NCBI GenBank assembly: GCA_016790515.1
Contig: JAEUOY010000064.1
Coordinates: 101,166-165,165, forward strand
Length of the DNA: 64,000 bases
Direction: 5' to 3'
Source of the DNA: Burkholderiaceae bacterium
GTDB taxonomy: Bacteria; Pseudomonadota; Gammaproteobacteria; Burkholderiales; Burkholderiaceae_C
Numbering within the stretch: position 1 is the stretch's first letter; the number at the start of each line of letters is the position of its first letter. A model generated the notes under the pieces. That model made no database searches. It had not been told where the DNA came from and worked only from the letters and a program-made list of their open reading frames with translations. Shown one piece after another: positions 1 to 9,223 of this stretch. Position numbers and translations under genes: made by a program.

Positions 1-1
1 C

Positions 2-322
2 TACAAGGACCGCGAACCCCGCATCACCGTGACGCTGGCCACCCGCGATGGCCAGCCGCTGGCCGCCGCCGCGCCGGTGCCGGACGACGTGCGCGTGTCG
101 GTCGACCTGCACCCGGACGACCGCTGGCTGATGCAGGAGCAGCTCTACGAGGTGGCGTTCTTCGTGAACGGCGACTTCGTGTCCGAGGAGGAGAACGGCT
201 ACGTGCCGATCGGCTGGATCTGGAACACCTCGGGCCTGCAGTCCGGCCGGCACCTGCTGACCGTGAACCTGACCGGCTTCACCGGCCGGGTCGGGACGAA
301 GACCATCGCGGTGCAGCGCTGA
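2..322 (+). CDS. C-terminal part of an unrecognised protein (5' end outside window)
   Basis: The reading frame is open from the first bases of the window to a TGA at 320-322, so only the last ~106 residues are visible. A GTG at 29 exists, but the upstream in-frame codons read as normal protein, so the gene most likely begins before the window. The visible part is rich in alternating hydrophobic and polar residues with many Val, Thr, Gly and Asp, which suggests a beta-sandwich, perhaps the last domain of a larger protein. No catalytic motif or membrane segment is seen. A strong GC-rich hairpin follows the stop. I do not recognise the family. Confidence 0.6.
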   Translation, partial: YKDREPRITVTLATRDGQPLAAAAPVPDDVRVSVDLHPDDRWLMQEQLYEVAFFVNGDFVSEEENGYVPIGWIWNTSGLQSGRHLLTVNLTGFTGRVGTKTIAVQR

Positions 323-349
323 ACGTTCTGCCGACCGTGCCGCGGCGGA

Positions 350-377
350 GCCGGCGACCCGAAGGCGGGTCGCCGGC
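350..377. terminator. GC-rich hairpin after the first gene
   Basis: An 11-bp perfect inverted repeat (350-360 with 367-377) encloses a 6-base loop, 28 bases after the stop at 322. No T-run follows, as is common for candidate terminators in high-GC genomes, so the call rests on position and stem strength only. Confidence 0.5.
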
Positions 378-496
378 CGGGAATCCGTCCAGACCCTTCC
401 CACGCCCAGCGGGTGAATACCGCACAGCGCCGGCGACGGCCGTCGCGCTAGCCTCGCGCGGCACGACGACCTCGACGACCCGGCAGGTGATGGGCC

Positions 497-1627
497 ATGG
501 ACTGTAAACACGCCTCTGCGCTGCTGCGCATCCGCCAGGCCTGCAGCCTGGGGCTTCCGAGCCGCAGCGTGATGCCGATCGTGATGCGCGAGCTGCGCGC
601 GCTGATTCCGGCCGCCTGCGCCCAGTTCACCTGGGCATCGGAAGCCGGACGCCTGACGAACTTCTGGTCCGACACCTTCATGCCGCGGCGCATGGCCTGG
701 ATCGTGCTGCACCGCGCGCGCTACGAGGCCGACGCCGGCACCAGCTTCCGTGACCTGGTGCTGTTCGGCCAGCCCACCGGCAACCTGCGCCGCTGGTGGC
801 GCGAGGGCTTCGAGCACAGCGCCACCTACCGGGCGGTGTTCGAGCCCTTCGGCTTCAAGTGGATGCTCGACGGCGTGGTGCGCGACCGGCAGCGGCCCTA
901 TGGCTGCGTGGCGCTGATCCGCCGGCGCGACGCGCCCGACTTCAGTGCCGCCGATGAGGACCTGCTCGCGCGGGTGCTGCCCTACCTGGTGCATGCCTTG
1001 CGCAGCGACAGCGCGCGGCCGTCGCGCTTCGTGCGCACCGGAAGGTCGGCGATGCTGGTGTGCAGCGGCGACGGCGAGCCGATCGAATGGTCCGACGAAG
1101 CGCACCGGCTGGCCGTCTATGCGCTGCTCGACGAGATCAACACCGATGCGCGGATCGGCGGCGGCGACTTCGAACGCGTGCGCGAAGGGCTGCGGGAGAT
1201 CGCGCTGGCGCTGGCCAGCCGGCTGGACGACCCGCGTGCCGATGCGCCGCTGCCGCTGATCGAGCGGCGCAACGGCTGGGGCGAGTTCAGTTTCAGGGGC
1301 TACCGGTTGCACGGCGAGGGCGCCGGCCGCATCGGCCTGCTGATCGAGCAATCGGTGCCGGTCGAGGCACGCCTGCTCGAGCGGGTCAATGCGATCGACC
1401 TGTCGCCGCGCCAGAAGGAGATCGCGCTGCTGTCCGCACGCGGGCTCAGCAACGCCGAGATCGCCGACCAGCTGGGCCTGAGCCCGCACACGCTGAAGGA
1501 CCACTTCAAGGCGATCTACGGGCGGCTGGCCATCAACAGCCAGCGCGAGCTGGCGGCGCTGCTGCTGGCCGACGCCCAGGCAAACCCCCCACCGCGGTGG
1601 GACGCCGCGCAGCTGAGCGAAGCCTAA
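497..1627 (+). CDS. LuxR-family transcriptional regulator
   Basis: This 376-residue protein ends in a LuxR-type helix-turn-helix at about residues 298-356. The typical pattern is present: a LSPRQKEIALL start, a GLSNAEIA segment, then LSPHTLKDHFKAIYGRL. The first ~290 residues match no receiver domain or autoinducer pocket that I recognise; they may be a GAF-like or other sensory fold. The length fits the stand-alone LuxR regulators common in Burkholderiales. The ATG at 497 is preceded by an AGGTGA-like ribosome site. The next gene begins 114 bases downstream on the same strand, but co-transcription is not certain. Target genes cannot be inferred. The family call is firm and the signal sensed is unknown. 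Confidence 0.85.
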   Translation: MDCKHASALLRIRQACSLGLPSRSVMPIVMRELRALIPAACAQFTWASEAGRLTNFWSDTFMPRRMAWIVLHRARYEADAGTSFRDLVLFGQPTGNLRRWWREGFEHSATYRAVFEPFGFKWMLDGVVRDRQRPYGCVALIRRRDAPDFSAADEDLLARVLPYLVHALRSDSARPSRFVRTGRSAMLVCSGDGEPIEWSDEAHRLAVYALLDEINTDARIGGGDFERVREGLREIALALASRLDDPRADAPLPLIERRNGWGEFSFRGYRLHGEGAGRIGLLIEQSVPVEARLLERVNAIDLSPRQKEIALLSARGLSNAEIADQLGLSPHTLKDHFKAIYGRLAINSQRELAALLLADAQANPPPRWDAAQLSEA

Positions 1628-1741
1628 GCTGGATTCACGGATCGCGGCTGCCGCCGGCGCGATCCGGCGACGACGGGCCGACCCGCCGTCGCGGGAGCGA
1701 AAGACCAAGCCCCGGCGGCTTTCGACAGACGGAGCGACATC

Positions 1742-2416
1742 ATGGGAACCAAGATCACGACGCACTACTTCGAGTACGGCGTCAACAAGTACTTCCGCGG
1801 CAACGCGCACCTGCTGGAGGCCGCGCACTTCGGCGAGAAGAAGGACCCGATCGGCGCCAAGGCCTTCGTGGAGCCGGCCGGCAAGGTCAAGCCCGAGCAC
1901 CTGGACGGGCGGCTGAAGTTCAACGGCCGCGTGAAGATCGACTGGAACACGGTCTCCAAGTCCGAACTGGAGGCCGACGCGGACCTCCACTTCTTCGGCC
2001 TCGGCAAGAGCGGCGCGCTGTCGTTCGGCCATGCTGAGGCCAAGTCGGCCAAGCTCGAGCTGATCAACCTGAGCATCGACGAGCTCAAGCTGAAGGCGAT
2101 GCTCAACACCGATGCCAACGTCGCGCGCAAGTTCATGGCCGACGAGGGCAGCGATGCGCGCATCGTCTCCGAGGTGTGGATCGTCGTCGACGCCGATCTG
2201 GCCGAGCACTTCGTGACCAGCGGCGCCGGTGGCGTCGGCGTCGAGGCGCTGGGCAGCACCGCCAAGATCAGTGTCAGCGGCGGCACACGCGGCACGCAGA
2301 CGCTGACACTGTCGCCCGGCAGCACCTTCGCCTACAAGCTGCACAAGGTGAGCGAGTGGAGCAAGGGCAAGACCAAGGTCGAGGCCGTCGAGGCCGACTA
2401 CAAGGGCATGTCCTGA
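1742..2416 (+). CDS. Conserved-looking hypothetical protein, 224 aa
   Basis: I do not recognise this protein. It starts at an ATG with GGAG about 8 bases upstream and has good GC-rich codon use throughout, so it is very likely a real gene. It has no signal peptide or membrane segment. It is rich in Lys, Glu, Asp and short beta-prone stretches, with a Gly-rich stretch near residues 160-185 and a Lys-rich C-terminus. This suggests a soluble beta-rich protein. It follows the LuxR regulator on the same strand and faces the DMT transporter gene. A structural or secretion-related role cannot be excluded, but nothing in the sequence shows one. Confidence 0.7.
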   Translation: MGTKITTHYFEYGVNKYFRGNAHLLEAAHFGEKKDPIGAKAFVEPAGKVKPEHLDGRLKFNGRVKIDWNTVSKSELEADADLHFFGLGKSGALSFGHAEAKSAKLELINLSIDELKLKAMLNTDANVARKFMADEGSDARIVSEVWIVVDADLAEHFVTSGAGGVGVEALGSTAKISVSGGTRGTQTLTLSPGSTFAYKLHKVSEWSKGKTKVEAVEADYKGMS

Positions 2417-2449
2417 GGTCCCACGGCGAGGCCGCGGCGCGGCCTCGCC

Positions 2450-3358
2450 TCAACGCCCCCGGGTCGCGACCCAGATGCTCGGCAGGATCAGCGCCGCGCC
2501 GACCGCATGGAACCATTGCGGCGGCTCGCCCAGCAGCGCCCAGGCGGTGAAGGCGGCGTAGACCGGCCCCAGGTACAGCACCAGCCCCGACTTCGCGGCA
2601 CCCAGCTCGCGCAGCATGTACGAATAGGCCTGGTAGGCCAGCACGCCCGGCAGCACCGCGGCGGCGAGCACCAGGCCGGCGGCTTTCCAGGTGAACGGCA
2701 GCGGCGGCAGCAGCGCGCACTCGAGCGCGGTGAACGGCAGCAGCACGACGATGCCGCCGGCGGTGATCGCGACCAGCCGCTCGGCGGTGCCCAGCCGCGT
2801 CGGCCAGCGCCGCAGCAGCACCGAGTAGGCGGTCCACGACAGCCCGGCGGCCAGCACCCACAGGTCGCCGACCGCGAAGCGAACCGCCAGCAGGTTGCGT
2901 GGCTCGCCGCGGGCGATCACGAACAGCAGGCCGGCCAGCGCCAGCGCCACGCCAGCGGCCTGCGAGCGCGTCATGTGCTCGTTCAGCAGCACCGCGCCGA
3001 CGACGGCGATCGCGATCGGCGTGGCGGCGTAGATCAGCGCGATGTTGGCCGACGAGGTGGTCTGCCCGCCGATGTAGACGAAGGCGCCGCAGATCCACAT
3101 GCCCAGGCCGCCGAGCACCAGCAGCTGCTGCCATTCGTCGCGCAGCCAGGGCGCGCCATCCTTCGCCAGGCCGCGCCAGGCCAGCGGCAGCATGATCGCC
3201 AAGGCCAGGCTCCAGCGCGCCAGTGCGAGCAGGTGCGGGTGGATCACGCCGGCCGCGGCGCGGGCGATCAGGTAGTTCGACGACCAGACCAGCGGCACCG
3301 TCCACAAGAGCAGTTGGGCGATGCGGTGGCGACGGCGGTCCTGCGCGGCATGGGGCAT
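2450..3358 (-). CDS. EamA/DMT-family membrane transporter
   Basis: This 302-residue protein is almost entirely hydrophobic and shows about ten predicted membrane helices in two repeated halves, the layout of the EamA drug/metabolite transporter family. The first helix carries a WSSNY motif, close to the WGxN pattern typical of these exporters. The second half begins near residue 150 and repeats the five-helix pattern. Members of the family export amino acids, metabolites or drugs across the inner membrane; the substrate here is unknown. It lies just downstream (10 bases) of the outer-membrane efflux gene on the same strand, so it may be read through from the RND operon, although it belongs to a different transporter class. 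Confidence 0.85.
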   Translation of the reverse strand: MPHAAQDRRRHRIAQLLLWTVPLVWSSNYLIARAAAGVIHPHLLALARWSLALAIMLPLAWRGLAKDGAPWLRDEWQQLLVLGGLGMWICGAFVYIGGQTTSSANIALIYAATPIAIAVVGAVLLNEHMTRSQAAGVALALAGLLFVIARGEPRNLLAVRFAVGDLWVLAAGLSWTAYSVLLRRWPTRLGTAERLVAITAGGIVVLLPFTALECALLPPLPFTWKAAGLVLAAAVLPGVLAYQAYSYMLRELGAAKSGLVLYLGPVYAAFTAWALLGEPPQWFHAVGAALILPSIWVATRGR

Positions 3359-3368
3359 GGCCGGGACC

Positions 3369-4769
3369 CTACTGCGGCGTCCAGCCGCCGCCCAGCGCCC
3401 GGTACAGCTCGATCACCGACGCGTAGGCACCGCTGGTCAGCTGGGTCAGCTGCAGCTCGGCGTCGAACAGCTGGCGCTGCGCATCCAGCACCTCGAAGTA
3501 GCCCGAGATGCCGTTGCTGTAGCGCAGCTCGACCAGCCGCAGCCGCTCGCGGCTGGCGTCGACCACCCGGGAGATGGCCGCCTGCTGTGCCCGCTGCTGC
3601 TCGAAGCGCACCAGCGCGTCCTCGACCTCGCGCAGCGCGGCCTGCACGGTGCGGGCGTAGTCCTCGGTCGCCAGCGCCTGCTGGGCCTGCGCGCCTTCGA
3701 GGCTGCTGGTCAGCCGCCCGCCGGTGAACAGCGGCAGCGTGATCGCCGGCTGCACGGTGTAGCCGATGCGGTCGGCGTCGATCAGCTGGCTCAGCTGCGG
3801 GCTGACGAAGCCGAGGAAGCCGGTCAGCGAGATTGCCGGCAGGAAGGCCTTCTGCGCCGCCTCGACGCTGGCCTGGCTGGCCGCCAGTGCCAGTTCTGCG
3901 GCGCGCACGTCGGGCCGTCGCATCAGCAGTGTGGCCGGAATGCCCGCTGGCAGCGACGGCGGCAGCGGGTACGAGGCCAGCGGCCGGCTCGGCTGCAGCG
4001 GGCCCGGGTAGCGCCCTGCCAGCGTCGACAGCGCGTTCTCCTGCCTGCCGCGGCGCTCCAGCAGCTGCGCGGTGGCGGCCTCGGCCTGGGCCAATGCCGT
4101 CTGCGCCTGCGTGACGTCGACCTTGGACACCACGCCGGCGTCGAAGCGCAGCGCGACGATGCGCAGCGACTCGGCGCGCGATCGGGCGGTACGGCGCGAG
4201 ATCTCGAGCGCCTGGTCGATCTCCAGCAGGTCCAGCCAGCCCGAGGCGACGCGCGAGACCAGCCCGACCTGGACGAAGCGGCGCAGCGCGTCGGTCGACT
4301 CGAGGTTGCGCAGCGCGCTGTCGGACAGCGCGCGCAGCCGCCCCCAAAGGTCGATCTCCCAGGCCGGCAGCGCGAGACCGGCGCGGTAGACCGTCGAGCT
4401 CAGGTTGTCGGTGGCCGACAGCACCGACGGCGCCTGCTGGCGGGTGGCGCTCGCGTCGGCCGCCAGGGTCGGCCAGCGCGCCGAATCCTGGATGCCGTAC
4501 TGCGCTCGCGCCAGTTCGACGCGCTGCGCGGCGATGCGCAGGTCGCGGTTGTTGCGCAGCGCCTCGGCGATCAACGCGGCCAGCTCGGCGTCGCGGAACA
4601 CGTCGCCGTAGGGCCGCTCGGCCAGGTTGTCGGCGGGGTCGGCCGCGCCGCGCCAGGCGGTGGGCAGCGCCGGCAGCGTGGCCGCGGCCGGCACCGGTGG
4701 CGGCGCGCTACAGCCGGCCAGTGCTGCTGCCAGCCCTGCGCTGGCCAGCGCCGCGATCTGCCGGCTCAC
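3369..4769 (-). CDS. RND efflux outer-membrane factor lipoprotein (NodT/OprM family)
   Basis: This is a 466-residue outer-membrane channel of the TolC/OprM type. The N-terminus is a lipoprotein signal with an ALAGC lipobox near residue 20, followed by a Pro/Ala linker. Two OEP repeats follow, with long Ala/Gln/Arg-rich helices, as expected for the periplasmic alpha-barrel. It is the third gene of an efflux operon. Its start overlaps the stop of the inner-membrane pump by 4 bases, which indicates translational coupling. The trimer would form the exit duct of the tripartite pump. Length and motifs are normal for the family. The exact drug or solvent substrate cannot be read from sequence. Confidence 0.93.
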   Translation of the reverse strand: MSRQIAALASAGLAAALAGCSAPPPVPAAATLPALPTAWRGAADPADNLAERPYGDVFRDAELAALIAEALRNNRDLRIAAQRVELARAQYGIQDSARWPTLAADASATRQQAPSVLSATDNLSSTVYRAGLALPAWEIDLWGRLRALSDSALRNLESTDALRRFVQVGLVSRVASGWLDLLEIDQALEISRRTARSRAESLRIVALRFDAGVVSKVDVTQAQTALAQAEAATAQLLERRGRQENALSTLAGRYPGPLQPSRPLASYPLPPSLPAGIPATLLMRRPDVRAAELALAASQASVEAAQKAFLPAISLTGFLGFVSPQLSQLIDADRIGYTVQPAITLPLFTGGRLTSSLEGAQAQQALATEDYARTVQAALREVEDALVRFEQQRAQQAAISRVVDASRERLRLVELRYSNGISGYFEVLDAQRQLFDAELQLTQLTSGAYASVIELYRALGGGWTPQ

Positions 4770-7700
4770 GACCCGCCCTCCGCCGTGGTGGGCGTGGCGG
4801 CCGCTGGGGCCACGGCCGGCGGCCGGCGGCCGAACAGCTTCATCATCGCGATGTAGAAGATCGGCGTGAAGAACACGCCGACCAGCGTCGCCGCCAGCAT
4901 GCCGCCGAGGATGCCGGTGCCCACCGAATGCTGCGTCGCTGCGCCCGCGCCCGAGGCCTTGACCAGCGGCAGCACGCCGAGGATGAAGGCCAGCGAGGTC
5001 ATCACGATCGGCCGCAGCCGGGCGCGGCCGGCCTCGATCGCCGCGTCGACGACCGCCATGCCCGCTTCATGCTGCTGCTTCGCGAACTCGACGATCAGGA
5101 TGCCGTTCTTGCCTGCCAGCCCGACCAGCGTGATCAGGCTGACCTGGAAGAACACGTCGTTCGGCGCGCTGCGCAGCAGCAGCGCGAGCAGCGCGCCGAG
5201 GACCGCGATCGGCACGATCAGGAACACCGCGACCGGGAGCGTCCAGCTCTCGTACAGCGCGGCGAGGAACAGGAACACGAAGACCAGCGACAGCGCGAAG
5301 ATGCCCGCGGCCTGCCCGCCGGCCAGCTTCTCCTGCAGCGACTGGCCCGACCACTGGTACGAGGTGCCCTCGGGCAGCTTGGTCGAAGAGATCGATTCCA
5401 TCGCCGCCAGCGCCTCGCCCGAGCTCCTGCCCGGCGCCGCCGCGCCGTTGAGCTGGATCGACGGGTAGCCGTTGTAGCGCGCCAGCGCGATCGGCGCCGA
5501 TCGCCATTCGGTGGACATCAGCGCGGCCAGCGGCACCAGCCCGCCGTCGGCATTGCGGATCTGGAAGCGCTGCAGTGCCGCGGGGTCGCTGCGGAAGGCC
5601 TGCTCGGCCTGCACCTTGACCTTCAGGTTGGTGCCGAAGGCGCTGAACTGGTTGACGAAGCTCGAGCCCAGCAGGGTGCCGACGCTGGCGTACAGCTCGG
5701 GCAGCGGCACGCCCAGCGCCTTGGCCTTGTTGCGGTCGATGTCGAGGAACAGCGTCTGCACCTGGGGCGCCGCGACGCTGCGCACGCCCTGCAGCTTGTC
5801 GTGGCGCGCGGCCTCGGCGGTCACGGCCAGCGCGGCTTCGTCGAGCTTGGCGCGGTCGCCGTCCAGCGACAGCAGCCGGTAGTCGAAGCCGGCGGTGCTG
5901 CCCATGCCCGAGATCGGCGGCTCGTTCAGCGCGAACACCCGCGCCTCGGTGATGCCGGCCAGCTGCCGATTCAGCCGCTGCAGCACGCCGAAGACATGCG
6001 CCTCGGGCGTGGTGCGCTCGCTCCAGGGCGCGAGCGTGGCGAACACGAAGGCCTGATTGGCATAGCGGTAGAAGATCGAGTAGCCGAGGATGGAGACGTA
6101 TTCCTGCACGGCGTCTTCCTTGGCCAGGATGGCCTCGGCCTTCTTCAGTGCTTCGAGGGTGCGCTCGGCCGATGCGGCCGACGGCGCGTCGACCACGACG
6201 TAGATCGTGCCCTTGTCCTCTTCGGGCACGAAGCCGCCGGGGATCGTGCCGAACAGCCAGAACACGCCGCCGAGCATCGCGGCGTAGGCCACGGCAGACA
6301 CGAGCTTGCGGCCCAGCATGGCCTGGACGCCGCCGACGTAGCCCCGGGTCACCTGGTCGAAGAAGCGGTCGAAGGCCCGCAGCGGCGCGATCTTCTTCTC
6401 GCCGGGCCTGAGGATCAGCGCGCACAGCGCGGGCGTCAGCGTCAGCGCGGTGATCGCCGACAGCAGCGTGGCGAAGGTGATGGTGATCGCGAACTGCTTG
6501 TACAGCGTGCCGGTCACGCCGCCGAGGAAGGCGATCGGCACGAACACCGCGCAGATCACCGCGGTGACGCCGACGATCGCGCTGCCGATGCCCTGCATCG
6601 CCTTGATCGAGGCGCTGGTGGCATCGAGGTGCTCGTCGTGCATGATCTTCTCGACCGCCTCCACGACCACGATCGCGTCGTCGACCACGATCCCGATCGC
6701 CAGCACCAGGCCGAACAACGTGAGCATGTTGATCGAGAAACCGGCCAGCAGCAGCCCGGCCATGCTGCCGATGATCGACACCGGGATCGCCAGCAGCGGA
6801 ATCACGGTGGCGCGCAGGCTGCCCAGGAACAGGTAGACCACGATCAGCACCAGCACGAAGGCCTCGATGAAGGTGTGCGTGACGAGCTCGACCGAGGCGG
6901 TGACGAAGCGCGTGGTGTCGTACGCCACCGACCACTTGATCTCGCGGGGAAAGGCCCGCATCAGCTCGTCCATCTTGTTCTTCAGCGCCTCGGCCAGCTC
7001 CAGCGCGTTGGCGCCGGGGCTGAGGTAGACGCCCAGCGCCACCGCCGGCTGGCCGTTCAGGCGCGAATCCATCTGGTAGTCGTCCTTGCCGAGCTCGACC
7101 CGGGCGACGTCGCGCACCCGCACCACCGAGCCGTCGGCCAGCGCGCGGACCACGATGTTGCGGAACTGCTCCACCTCGACCAGTCCACCGCTGGTCTGCA
7201 CCGGGAAGGTCAGCAGCTGGCCCTGCCCGGACGGCGCCTGGCCGAGCTCGCCGACCGGGTAGTTCTGGTTCTGCTCCTTCACCGCGTTGCCGACGTCGTT
7301 GGCGGTCAGCCGGTACTTGGCCAGGCGGTCCGGATCGAGCCACAGGCGCATCGCGTAGGGCGCGGCGAACAGCGTCACGTCGCCCACGCCAGGCAGCCGC
7401 TTCAGTTCGTTCAGCACCTGGCTGTTGGCCAGGTTGGCGATGTAGGTGGTGTCGAAGCGCGGGTCCTCGCTGCGCAGCACCACCACCTGCAGGATCTGCG
7501 GGTTGGTGCGGTCCACCCGCAGGCCGGAGCGCAGCACCTCGGGCGGCAGCAGCGGCTCGACCCGCTTGGCGCGGTTGCTGACATCCACCGCGGCCAGGTC
7601 CAGGTCGGTGCCGGGCTCGAAGAACACCGACAGCTGCATCAGCCCGCTGGCCGAGCTGGTGCTCTGCATGTAGAGCAGGCCCTTGGCGCCGTTCATCTCG

Positions 7701-7897
7701 CGCTCCAGCGGCGCGGCGACGGTGGTCTCCAGCGTCTCGGGGCTGGCGCCGGGGTAGGTGGCGGTGATCATCACCTGCGGCGGCGCCACCACCGGGTACT
7801 GCTCGACCGCCAGCTCGCGCACGGCCAGCACGCCGACCAGCATGAAGATCAGCGAGATGACGGTCGCCAGGACCGGGCGCTTGACGAAGAATCCCAT
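4766..7897 (-). CDS. RND multidrug efflux permease (HAE1, AcrB/MexB type)
   Basis: This is a full-length 1043-residue HAE1-family pump. It starts with the typical MGFFVKRPVLATVISL first helix, has twelve expected membrane helices and two large periplasmic loops. It keeps the paired Asp residues of the proton relay in helix 4 (GIVVDDAIVVVEAVEKI) and the SGGLVEVEQF region of the first porter loop. It works as a proton/drug antiporter in the inner membrane and hands substrate to the outer-membrane channel encoded next. The gene lies 12 bases after the adaptor gene and overlaps the channel gene by 4 bases. No dedicated TetR or MarR regulator is adjacent. The substrate range is unknown. Confidence 0.96.
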   Translation of the reverse strand: MGFFVKRPVLATVISLIFMLVGVLAVRELAVEQYPVVAPPQVMITATYPGASPETLETTVAAPLEREMNGAKGLLYMQSTSSASGLMQLSVFFEPGTDLDLAAVDVSNRAKRVEPLLPPEVLRSGLRVDRTNPQILQVVVLRSEDPRFDTTYIANLANSQVLNELKRLPGVGDVTLFAAPYAMRLWLDPDRLAKYRLTANDVGNAVKEQNQNYPVGELGQAPSGQGQLLTFPVQTSGGLVEVEQFRNIVVRALADGSVVRVRDVARVELGKDDYQMDSRLNGQPAVALGVYLSPGANALELAEALKNKMDELMRAFPREIKWSVAYDTTRFVTASVELVTHTFIEAFVLVLIVVYLFLGSLRATVIPLLAIPVSIIGSMAGLLLAGFSINMLTLFGLVLAIGIVVDDAIVVVEAVEKIMHDEHLDATSASIKAMQGIGSAIVGVTAVICAVFVPIAFLGGVTGTLYKQFAITITFATLLSAITALTLTPALCALILRPGEKKIAPLRAFDRFFDQVTRGYVGGVQAMLGRKLVSAVAYAAMLGGVFWLFGTIPGGFVPEEDKGTIYVVVDAPSAASAERTLEALKKAEAILAKEDAVQEYVSILGYSIFYRYANQAFVFATLAPWSERTTPEAHVFGVLQRLNRQLAGITEARVFALNEPPISGMGSTAGFDYRLLSLDGDRAKLDEAALAVTAEAARHDKLQGVRSVAAPQVQTLFLDIDRNKAKALGVPLPELYASVGTLLGSSFVNQFSAFGTNLKVKVQAEQAFRSDPAALQRFQIRNADGGLVPLAALMSTEWRSAPIALARYNGYPSIQLNGAAAPGRSSGEALAAMESISSTKLPEGTSYQWSGQSLQEKLAGGQAAGIFALSLVFVFLFLAALYESWTLPVAVFLIVPIAVLGALLALLLRSAPNDVFFQVSLITLVGLAGKNGILIVEFAKQQHEAGMAVVDAAIEAGRARLRPIVMTSLAFILGVLPLVKASGAGAATQHSVGTGILGGMLAATLVGVFFTPIFYIAMMKLFGRRPPAVAPAAATPTTAEGGS

Positions 7898-7909
7898 CGC
7901 CGGCCCCGC

Positions 7910-9079
7910 TCAGCGCGACGCGGCGGCGGCCGCTGCCGGGGCCGCCGGCGCTGGCCAGGGCGACGGCGCCACCACCGCGCCCTGGCGCAGCCGCTGCAGG
8001 CCCTGGACGACCACCGTCTCGCCGGCGCCCAGGCCGCGGTCGATGATCCAGTCGCTGCCATGCCAGGCGCCGACCACCAGGTCGCGCCGCTGCACCCTGT
8101 GCTCGGCGTCGACGACCCAGGCGATGTGGCCGGTCGGCGTCTTGACCACCGCCGCCTGCGGGATCAGCACCGTGTCGGGCCGGCTGGCCAACGTGTAGAG
8201 CACCCGCACCACCATGCCCGGCAGCAGCTGCTGGCGCGGGTTGGGCATCACCGCGCGCAGCGTCAGCGTGCCGGTGCCGGGGTTGACCCGCGAATCGGTG
8301 AAGTCGAGCTGGCCGGTGCGCTCGAACTCGCTGCCGTCGGGCAGGAAGATGCGTGCCACCGAGGTGCCGGCGCCGGTCTTGACGGTGCCGCGCTGCAGTT
8401 CGCGCTGCAGCACCAGCGCGTCGCGGTCGGCCATCGTGAAGTTGACATAGACCTTGTCGAGCCGGTCGATCGTCGTCAGGTGGGTGGCCTCGCCCTTGCC
8501 GACCAGCCGGCCTTCGGGCACCAGGGTCGCGCCGATCTTGCCGCTCTCGGTGGCCAGCACCCGGGTGTAGCCCAGGTTGGTCCGGGCGCGGTCGACGTTG
8601 GCGCTGGACACCGCCAGCAGCGCCTCGGTCTGCTTGACCGCGGTGAGCGCGTCGTCGTAGTCCTGCTGGCTGATCGCGTTCTCCTTGACCAGCGGCGCCA
8701 GCCTGGCCTCGCGCGAGCGGGCGCTGGCCAGGTTGGCCTGCGCGCGCGCCAGGTCGGCCTGGGCGTCGGCCAGCGCGATCTGGAACGGTGTCGCGTCGAT
8801 CGTGTAGAGCAGGTCGCCGCGCCTGACCTCGCTGCCCTCGACGAAATGGCGTCGCTCGAGGATGCCTTCGACGCGGGCGCGAACCTCGACCGAGCGGTAG
8901 GCGGCGACGCGGCCGACGAACTCGTCGACCACCGGCACGGTCTCGGCGCGCGAGACGGCCACCTCGACCGCAGCGGGCGGCGCAGCGGCGGCCGGGGGTG
9001 CCGGCGGCTTGTTGCAGCCGGCCAGCAGGGCTGCGGCAAGCAGGCTCAGGACGCACGTGGCAGGGCGGGTGATGGACAT
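7910..9079 (-). CDS. RND efflux periplasmic adaptor lipoprotein (AcrA/MexA type)
   Basis: This 389-residue membrane fusion protein begins with a lipoprotein signal and an LLAGC lipobox near residue 21, then a Pro/Ala linker. The classic adaptor order follows: a beta-barrel/lipoyl half with RARVEGILERR, a long coiled hairpin around residues 100-170, the second lipoyl half (VYVNFTMADRDAL), and a beta-barrel plus membrane-proximal domain. It links the inner-membrane pump to the outer-membrane channel. It is the first gene of the three-gene minus-strand operon, divergent from the VIT-like gene, so the control region must lie in 9080-9223. Confidence 0.94.
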   Translation of the reverse strand: MSITRPATCVLSLLAAALLAGCNKPPAPPAAAAPPAAVEVAVSRAETVPVVDEFVGRVAAYRSVEVRARVEGILERRHFVEGSEVRRGDLLYTIDATPFQIALADAQADLARAQANLASARSREARLAPLVKENAISQQDYDDALTAVKQTEALLAVSSANVDRARTNLGYTRVLATESGKIGATLVPEGRLVGKGEATHLTTIDRLDKVYVNFTMADRDALVLQRELQRGTVKTGAGTSVARIFLPDGSEFERTGQLDFTDSRVNPGTGTLTLRAVMPNPRQQLLPGMVVRVLYTLASRPDTVLIPQAAVVKTPTGHIAWVVDAEHRVQRRDLVVGAWHGSDWIIDRGLGAGETVVVQGLQRLRQGAVVAPSPWPAPAAPAAAAAASR

Positions 9080-9119
9080 CTCTGGGGCGTCCCGGCTGAC
9101 GAACGGAGCGCTGGGCCGT

Positions 9120-9215
9120 GGCTGCGCAGCGAACGGACTATATCGGCGCGGCCGGTGGCCGCAGGCCGCTGGCTATACTGAAATTCCGACCCCAGGGCAG
9201 GACCCTGGCCTGCCC
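9120..9215. promoter_or_regulatory. Divergent control region with palindromes
   Basis: This spacer separates the efflux operon from the VIT-like gene. On the plus strand a TATACT box (9174-9179) resembles a -10 element, with only a poor -35 match 17 bases upstream. On the minus strand a TATAGT-like box sits near 9138-9144. Two overlapping inverted repeats occupy 9192-9215 (GGGCAGG with CCTGCCC, and CCAGGG with CCCTGG), just before the plus-strand start. They could be a regulator site or an mRNA hairpin. The assignment is tentative. Confidence 0.3.
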
Positions 9216-9223
9216 TACCTGCC

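Noticed and set aside
4697-9181. Very long plus-strand reading frame across the efflux operon
   Set aside because: It is antisense to three clear RND efflux genes; its translation is low-complexity Arg/Gln/Gly/His with no domain, as expected for a shadow in high-GC DNA.
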